This document shows, in pieces, positions 57,707 to 64,000 of a DNA stretch of 64,000 nucleotides; position 1 is the first letter of the stretch, and the number at the start of each line of letters is the position of its first letter. The DNA is from Ectocarpus siliculosus (lineage: Eukaryota; Sar; Phaeophyceae; Ectocarpales; Ectocarpaceae). The stretch covers positions 265,329 through 329,328 of the forward strand of contig FN649733.1 of the NCBI GenBank assembly GCA_000310025.1, written 5' to 3'. The position numbers and the translations under genes were made by a program. The notes under the pieces are model-generated. The model ran no database searches. It saw only the letters and a program-made list of their open reading frames with translations, and was not told the DNA's origin.

Positions 57707-58539
57707 TTTGAAACCTCGCGATTTTTTTTTTAATTTCCTCTCGAACAGCGGCTAGTAAGTTCGCACTTCCATCCCGCTTTGCTCGAAAACATGGACACAA
57801 TACCATGTAAACAATGTTCGTTTCCTCGACAACAACTCTGGATCTCTGGATCTGAAACCGACGGCCAAAGACCAAAATAGACCAACAGACCAGCAGACCA
57901 ACAGACCAACAGCCCAACGGACAACGAACCAAAAGACAACAAGATCTGTCGCGGTTCGCTTTGGGAACCGAAAAAAAAAAGGTCCGAAGAAAAGATCAGA
58001 AAAAGATGAAAACAAAGTCCGATTAGCCGAACGATTCTCCGTAGATCCGCTATAGGTGATCCAAGGTTTCCAAGGGTTCAAACTTTTCAACTACCGCAGC
58101 TTGTGCACGTGGCTTCTCTCCTCAACACCCTCGACGAACGGAGGAAGCAGGTTGAAGCGCCGCCGTCTTATGCTCTGGGATTGGCTGAGAGTTTGCCTCG
58201 GCGGCTACAGGAACCCGGACGCTTCAGCTGAGAGGTGAGAGACTAAACTGACCTGCGGGGAGACGCTATGTCTCTCTGCCACACCCGCTATATTCTTACT
58301 TCCCGTCCGTGTGCATGCTGCAACACGGAACATGACATTGACCAACGACTCCCGAACAATCTAAACCTGTGTGTTGATGTAATGCCTGCTGGGTGCATGC
58401 CGTACTGGTGGACGCAGTTGGATGCGACACTTGCGTGAAGATATATGTAGTGACACCACCTACCAGCGGAAATAAATACTCCGTCGTAGGAGACACCTTC
58501 TTCGAAGGTCTACACTGCTGACTTACTGCTTCATGTAGT
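57707..58539. other. Upstream region of the WD40 gene
   Basis: Includes a short imperfect repeat of CAGACCAACAGACCAACAG (57878-57915) and a possible isolated open exon on the plus strand at about 58096-58233 with no recognised content. No supported gene. Confidence 0.35.
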
Positions 58540-58935
58540 CTACATGCTGTTCAAGGCCCCGTTGCAAAGGGCAAAGTCTATGCATGCATATGGATGATGG
58601 TTTGCGGGCGTTCTGAGGGTGACGCGAGATGACCTCCTGAAACGCGTTTTACCATGTGGCGGTGTGCCGTTGTCCTCGTTACGAGTGAACAACGACACCG
58701 CGTGTAATATTGGAGCCGGCTTCGGCGGGCATTTTTCGGCAAGCTTGTCCAAAGAGCCAGTGCCTTCAGCGGCAACTTCCCACCAAATCGCAGCACCATC
58801 AATTATGTGCTCCTCGAATCCCTGAGTGCCTGCTGTGAGTGTAACTTTTTCGGTTGGTGAATACCACGGATTCCATGTTTGCGCCAAAGCTATGTATGTA
58901 ACTGATGTGATGCGTGTGAGGTCGCAGAAACACAA
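58540..58935 (-). CDS. Unrecognised ORF
   Basis: Open for 131 codons. The middle (TLTAGTQGFEEHIIDGAAIW, WEVAAEGTGSLDKLAEKCPP) has protein-like composition, while the C-terminal part becomes Arg/Pro/His-rich and is probably past an exon end. A second short minus-strand frame at about 59660-59555 (SPAIKPFGFIDVSEIKTVGH) could be another exon of the same gene. No domain is identified; the GFIDVSEIKTV piece faintly recalls a PH-domain strand pair, which is not enough for a call. Confidence 0.25.
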   Translation of the reverse strand: MCFCDLTRITSVTYIALAQTWNPWYSPTEKVTLTAGTQGFEEHIIDGAAIWWEVAAEGTGSLDKLAEKCPPKPAPILHAVSLFTRNEDNGTPPHGKTRFRRSSRVTLRTPANHHPYACIDFALCNGALNSM

Positions 58936-59669
58936 AAGGCCGAGTTTGTCGAGGAACGGGATGTATCAGCTCGCTCAGCAGAAGCGAACCAATAGTCTAG
59001 CGCAACAACACTTCTTTTGTTACGGAGTAATACGTAGCGCCTGATCTTACCGGAATGAAGAGGAAAATGGTATCATCCAGCAAGAAATTCGCCAAGCCCA
59101 CGCATCTCTTGCACGCCGAGAAATGTCTTCCTACAGCAACAACAACAACGATACATATACAAGCGATGCTTCTCTCAGCCAGAAGAGACGGATGGATCAG
59201 GGGGAGACAAGAAAAATTGATTGCGTCTGTGTGTGGTATGTGATATGCAGAGGAGGAGGTACACATCGACCCACAGGAAAATCAAGAAATCGAAAAAACT
59301 GAAACTTCACGGCCCAAGCCGCCTACCACATGCGGAGCGCGCAGCTTGTAGCTGCTGCGCTGCTGCTGCATTAAAACATAACGCCAGCATCGCACCCCAC
59401 ACAAAAAGCAAGACATTTTAGCTGTTTCATGAAAAATTGTGCCCGCTCTGTTCTACAAGTAAGTTCAGTTGTAGGGTTTTGGGTTATGATTTACTCCGTG
59501 ATACTCCAAGATTCTAGCGGAACAGAATGGGTACACTTTATGTATGATCTACTCGCTACAGTCTCCCAAACGGCATTCATTTTCATGACCAACCGTTTTG
59601 ATCTCCGACACGTCGATGAACCCGAAAGGCTTGATTGCTGGAGACATCGTCGGAGGTAGCCAAGGGCGA

Positions 59670-60960
59670 GTGTTCTTCGCTTTTTCTACTTGCGCCGCTG
59701 CGAATTACTGGCGTTTAGCGTTGATTTGAGTCGTTGGTGATCTTTGCAGACCAATGACGACAGACATTGATGGCAATCCAAAATTCTAACGAATTCTACT
59801 TCGAAGCTGTGTTGGCTGTTAAATCTGGCCACTCCTAGAAAATGTTAGTGTACGTGTGTTGAAGGTGCTTGTATCACTTTTATTAAGGACAGCCGACGAG
59901 ATCAAGACGCGGCGGGAGAGAGAGCGCCGCAGAGCAGCAAGCACTCCCACAGAGCCGAGCCCCGTGGATCGACCATAAAACCCAATCCAAGGGGACTATC
60001 AGTTCCGTTGGAATATCCTCATCCGCTCATGCACACACGAACACAAGTAACTAACCACCAGTGGGCATGCACATGCCGGATGTGACCAAAAACCAAACGA
60101 ACAAAAAACAAAAAACTAAACAGGGGTAAACCCGGCCTCCGGATCAAAAAACCCGACCAACGTTCACCGTTCCATCAGACACTGCTTTGTCACGGCTGCA
60201 CTAGAGCAAGATCGAGACATGCATAATACCAGTCGCGCCAGCGTCCACGCTCGAAATCTACGTCTACAAACGTGGGCGGCGTGCTATCATATTCTTCCTG
60301 CATGAAGTACCAAGATCATAACCCTGTTTCCAACAACGACCTATCCCAATTCTTGGTAAGCAATAGCGTATGACTATCCTGAGGAGTTGGTCCAAACAAC
60401 TACCACCATGCGGCTGCACGTCTACCGTCTGTTCAAACAGACATCAGACATTTTCTGAGCGAACATTACCGGCATGCATGTTTTTTCGACAATCCTCTAT
60501 TCTCGGGGAAGTACAACACTGGTGTCCACATTTTTCCTCATACGTTCCTTCAGCGATTCCAACAATATTCTACACAATTCCTACACATTTCGCAAACCTA
60601 TAGAACGGCACCACGTGACCGCAATCAATAAGGCTCTCAACCGAATGACTACCAGGAAAATACTGAACATGTGGGCGCGAACGCCTCCGAGAAACACGGA
60701 ACACCCTCCCAGGTTCTTCAACCAAAGTGCTACGAATACCATCAAACACCAAATACCGTCAAGAAAGAAGTGGCATTTTCAGCGCTGTGATGCATGTTGC
60801 TCCCCTCCCAGCGCTCGTCCCGGCGTGTAGCCTCGCCAGAAAAAGAGTTCCCGTTTTTGCACCACGATGCATGTTGCCCCCCCCTTTTTTTTTCCCCTCA
60901 CGCCTCGTCCGACGCGCCATGGGGCTATTGATCCCCCCCCCCCCTCACGCCTTCGCCCCC
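59670..60960. other. Gene-poor region
   Basis: No ORF with recognisable content. A short Arg/Glu-rich open stretch on the plus strand at about 59890-59980 (EIKTRRERERRRAAS) follows an AG and ends in TAA; it might be a terminal exon but has no partner. The right end becomes C-rich before the tandem repeat element. Confidence 0.35.
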
Positions 60961-60963
60961 CCC

Positions 60964-61560
60964 GGTGTTTGCCATCGGGGTTTGGGTTTTCGTCGCTTGG
61001 CAACGACGTTGTAAAACAAGCCCCCCACTCGGTGTTTGCCATCGGGATTGGGTTTTCGTCGCTTGGCAACGACGTTGTAAAACAAGCCAATTCACTTCGT
61101 GAACTCGGCAACCAGGTTACCGTTTTTTTTTTTTACCTCGTTTTTTTTTTTGGCGGTAACCATAATGGTGGTCGAGTAGATCATGTTGTGCGGGGTCGAG
61201 AAACCTCACTCCGCGCAACGGGGGATGATCGCACCACGTTGTGTTAAAATGGTCAAGCTTCCTCGAGGCAGTTACACAGTGCTTACAACTGTCTCTGGAA
61301 GTGAAAGCACCAGAAAATAAATTAAGTCATACGTAGCTATCATCCGTACGCAAGGAAGTAAGCACAAGATGCCGAACACCCTTAGCAGGATGCAGCTCAC
61401 CCTTCATGCGACTCGCCAAATACCTCACGGCGCTTCGCGCTTGGTGATGTGAGAGCCTGGCCCGGTGAGAACCCGGCGTGCTCCGTCCCGGCTTTGTAGG
61501 GATGCGAGGTCAATGGTCAAACGACTACGGCATGCACGACTATGAGTACACCCCCCCCCC
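60964..61560 (+). repeat. 67-bp tandem repeat plus 440-bp conserved flank, copy 2
   Basis: Two tandem units (starting 60964 and 61031) of the same GGTGTTTGCCATC... repeat as at 42631. The same downstream segment of about 450 bp follows, from AATTCACTTCGTGAACTCGG to CATGCACGACTATGAGTACA, then poly-C. Differences from copy 1 are few: single bases and a short insertion near 61382-61400. Confidence 0.85.
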
Positions 61561-61602
61561 CCCTCACGCCCCGTCCGACGCGCCATGGGGCTGCATTGAT
61601 TG

Positions 61603-61800
61603 TTGCCCTCCCGCGCCCCTCACGTCGCGGCTATGAGCAAACGGCCCTCCCGCCGTGTTATTTGGTTGTTGCCCTCCCGCGCCCCTCCCGTCGCGGCTGT
61701 GGGCACACGGCCATCTCGCCGTGCACTATGAATGTTGCCCCCACGCCCCTTCCGTCGCGGCTATGGGCGCACGGCCATTTTTCCGTTTTTCTGTGTCTCC
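61603..61800 (+). repeat. Three imperfect about 67-bp tandem units, C-rich
   Basis: Each unit begins TGTTGCCC and contains a CGCCCCT(C/T)(A/C)CGTCGCGGCT core and an ACGGCC element. Units start near 61606, 61672 and 61732. They share no sequence with the neighbouring GGTGTTTGCC repeat. Confidence 0.65.
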
Positions 61801-61919
61801 ACCCTCCCACGCTGCTGCAATGGTGCCAATTTCACCATCTCCTGCTGCTGCTGCTGTGTGTAGACGGAGCGCGCGCAGTGACCCGCGCGGCTTTAGGGGG
61901 TTCTTCCCCCCGCCTCTTC

Positions 61920-62557
61920 TTACAAGGCCTCACGTACTACAGCCAGCTCCTCGCGATCGCTCGCCACCTCGACCGCCATGACTGCCGTCTCGCCCTTCGC
62001 CTCCTCCTCGTCCTTCGTTGACAGGCACTTGCTCTTATCTTGTCCAAATCCGTCGCAGTTCTCGCGTTGGGGCAAAAACTCGGCAGTGGGGGTAGTGCAC
62101 GCGAACGACTGATGCTCTCGCTTGTTGCACCGGTAGCACCGGCCGCCGTCACCGCGCCGCCTCCACCGCCATTGCCGTTGCCGTTGTCGCCGCCGTCGTT
62201 GCCGCCGCCGCCGCGTCCCCTGCGGCCGCGGTTGCGACCAGCTTTTCCGCCACCGCCATTTCCGACGCTCGCGATTAATGCCTGCTCGGCCGCCTTGTGA
62301 TGGTTGCGGTTGCCTTTCCGATGGATCTTCCCCTGCTTGATACTGGAGTGTTGGGAGCCCACCACGCGGATGATCTCCCCCCGATCCAGAGTCTGGGCGG
62401 ACTGTAGGGTCAGTCTGGCATAGTCGTGCTTGGCCGCTAGGTTTGAGAGGAAGAGCGACAGGACGTAAGAGACCTCAACTAACCGAGATGTATGGCGATG
62501 GTTTTGGTGGTTTTGGCGGTCTCGTCGGCGAAGGAGACGGTTTTCACCAGAACTCAT
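61920..62557 (-). mobile_element. Retrotransposon gag fragment with CCHC zinc knuckle
   Basis: Minus-strand reading gives SNLAAKHDYARLTLQSAQTL and a Gly/Asn/Arg-rich hinge (about 62280-62170). In the adjacent frame comes a clean zinc knuckle CYRCNKREHQSFAC (Cx2Cx4Hx4C, about 62140-62095), which stays open to about 61920 (CDGFGQDKSKCLSTKDEEEA). The part before the hinge and the knuckle are in different frames, so the copy has a frameshift within the GC-rich hinge. No protease, integrase or reverse transcriptase follows. A Ty1/copia-like origin is likely. Confidence 0.55.
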
Positions 62558-63000
62558 TCAGCAAAATGCGTGTGTCAGTGCACACGCCGCGTCTCGAACG
62601 CGACCAGGGATATTACACGTGGAGGAGGGCGTTTATCCAAGCCGCGAAAACGGTCGACATGGACGGCCAGTACGTAGGGACCACTGAGCATCAGGCAAAA
62701 CCGATTGTCCCACCTCGGGGGAGCGATCCCCTGACACCCCCGCCACCCGGCCCAGCCGCCGGGTCTGAGGGCGGCGTGATTCCCTCGTTTTGCGGTCCCC
62801 ACTCCTGGGTACCGCGGGTGGGCGCACCGCCCGTAACGACAGCACCCACCCCTACGCTGATGGCCACATATAAAACGAAAAGAGCACAGTGGCCACAAGT
62901 GCCGAAATCCTTGCAACTTATCGTGCCACGCTGCGGTTTATACGAGGAGTATCAATGGTGCCTTAACAACGAGGATTGGAATCCCTGCTCAGGAGAATAG
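62443..63000 (+). CDS. Unrecognised ORF, possibly gag-like
   Basis: Open for 185 codons: a Gly-rich start, then LERDQGYYTWRRAFIQAAKT resembling the YxxW region of copia gag N-termini, a Pro-rich linker and a Cys-containing end (CGLYEEYQWCLNNEDWNPC). It overlaps the start of the minus-strand gag fragment head to head, so one of the two is spurious over the overlap, or the element has been internally inverted. No pol domain is near. Confidence 0.3.
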   Translation: MRGRATGRKRPQLTEMYGDGFGGFGGLVGEGDGFHQNSFSKMRVSVHTPRLERDQGYYTWRRAFIQAAKTVDMDGQYVGTTEHQAKPIVPPRGSDPLTPPPPGPAAGSEGGVIPSFCGPHSWVPRVGAPPVTTAPTPTLMATYKTKRAQWPQVPKSLQLIVPRCGLYEEYQWCLNNEDWNPCSGE

Positions 63001-63084
63001 TGCAGGCCATTATTTGTTTGTTGCGATTGTTTTCGTCCTTGGGCTGCAACGTCGGTGATACGACATCAGAAATTGCAGGGTAAC

Positions 63085-64000
63085 TCACGGAGTAGAACCG
63101 CTCCGCGGAGCGTTTTTTTTCATTTGAACATATCACGGAGCGGTGCGGAGCGGTTTATCCGAGGGCAAAAGTCCCACGGAGCGGAGTGTTTTTTTTTTTC
63201 ATGTCACGGAGCGGTTTATCCGTAGTGCGGTTTTTTTCACAGAGCGGTTTTGTTTACTCCGTAGCGTAAACCGCGCGAAACCGTGGCCTCGAGGACGGTT
63301 TTCCGTCAGAAAAAAACGTGGAAACCGCACGGATATCCATACGAAAACGGACGGAGTGCCTGCCATTTCGTGAAAAGCGTTGGGTTTGGTACACCGAAAA
63401 TCGATTTTTCCGCACCGTGTGCTGCGGTTGGAGACCACCGTATGTATGCGTCCTCGCCGCTAGGACAGCCCAAACAGACCAAAAAGCTGTCAACTAATCA
63501 ATTATTCAGGAAGGGACCGTTCCCCACATCGATACCTCCTCGACTCCTCCTACGTTCCTGTAACACGTACAACAACAGCAGATGATTCCTCACTTGCCTC
63601 TCGTTGAAACTTGCCAGTACTAATTCCTAATACCTCCTCGACTCATCATACGTTCCTGCAACACGTACAACAGCAGATGTGATCCTCAGTTTGAAAATAG
63701 AAATAGGAAAAAGAAAAAAAAGCGACTCCGTGGGAAAACCGTGACTGTATGGCGGTTTATCCGTGACTGCATTGCGGTTTTATCAGTGCTTGTGTGATGG
63801 AGTAGCTCAAACCGCTCCGTGAAAAAAACGCTTGTACGGATTTTTGGGAAGCCCCACGGAATGGAGCGGAGCGGTCTATCCGAGGGCAAAATTCTCTCGG
63901 AGCGGAGCGTATTTTTTGTTCATGGAGTGTTTTTTCTCAAGGGAAAATCTCACGTAGCGGAGCGGTTAAAACCGCACCGCTCCGTGGGAAAAAAACGCTC
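63085..64000. repeat. Array of GGAGCGG / CCGCTCC motifs
   Basis: Two clusters (63090-63300 and 63720-64000, running off the window) of short blocks such as CACGGAGCGGAGCGG, GCGGTTTATCCG, GAGGGCAAAA and AACCGCTCCGTG, in both orientations, separated by T- or A-runs. Between them lies a 50-bp direct repeat (63531-63583 and 63630-63677) containing ATACCTCCTCGACTC and ACACGTACAACA. Not coding. Confidence 0.7.

Overview
The window looks like nuclear DNA of a multicellular stramenopile, most likely a brown alga of the Ectocarpus type. The reasons are GC-rich, intron-dense protein genes with GT-AG introns of roughly 0.4-1 kb, frequent CAG/CTG and homopolymer C/G runs, two 100-N assembly gaps, genes for a flagellated cell, and many small transposable elements. 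No bacterial operon, CRISPR array, rRNA or convincing tRNA was seen. The species is inferred from style and gene content, not proven.

Layout. 44-1054: two weak minus-strand ORFs, possibly from a transposon. 1509-10769 (+): SAS-4/CPAP/CENPJ-like centriole protein (coiled coils plus C-terminal TCP10/G-box). 12455-23608 (-): family 3 glycoside hydrolase with a Cys-rich tail and a C-terminal membrane anchor. About 24250-27467 (+): SHIPPO/STPGR (sperm-tail PG-rich repeat) protein. 28500-30315 (-): mitochondrial-type phosphatidylglycerophosphate phosphatase (Gep4 family). 31896-34939 (+): MMTAG2 family protein with a long Arg/Ser tail. 37645-44208 (-): iodothyronine-deiodinase-like thioredoxin-fold protein whose 4.8-kb first intron holds a dead LINE, a MITE, a tandem-repeat element and an assembly gap. 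44526-50438: Mutator-like DNA transposon (MULE) with about 110-bp terminal inverted repeats, a perfect 9-bp target-site duplication and a MULE/SWIM transposase gene. 51384-57706 (-): large WD40-repeat protein. 58-64 kb: repeat-rich, gene-poor sequence with gag-like fragments, a second copy of the tandem-repeat element and an array of GGAGCGG motifs.

The six host genes from 1.5 to 44.2 kb alternate strictly in strand (+ - + - + -), giving alternating convergent and divergent intergenic regions. SAS-4 and the STPGR protein both fit centriole/axoneme biology of flagellated spores and gametes. The GH3 enzyme fits beta-glucan (laminarin or cell wall) turnover at a membrane surface. The deiodinase-like protein is notable because brown algae concentrate and metabolise iodine; its role here is inferred from homology only. 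The young-looking MULE inserted about 0.3 kb upstream of the deiodinase-like start codon is the most striking arrangement. I did not find a convincing wholly new gene system; the more novel material is the set of undescribed repeat families.
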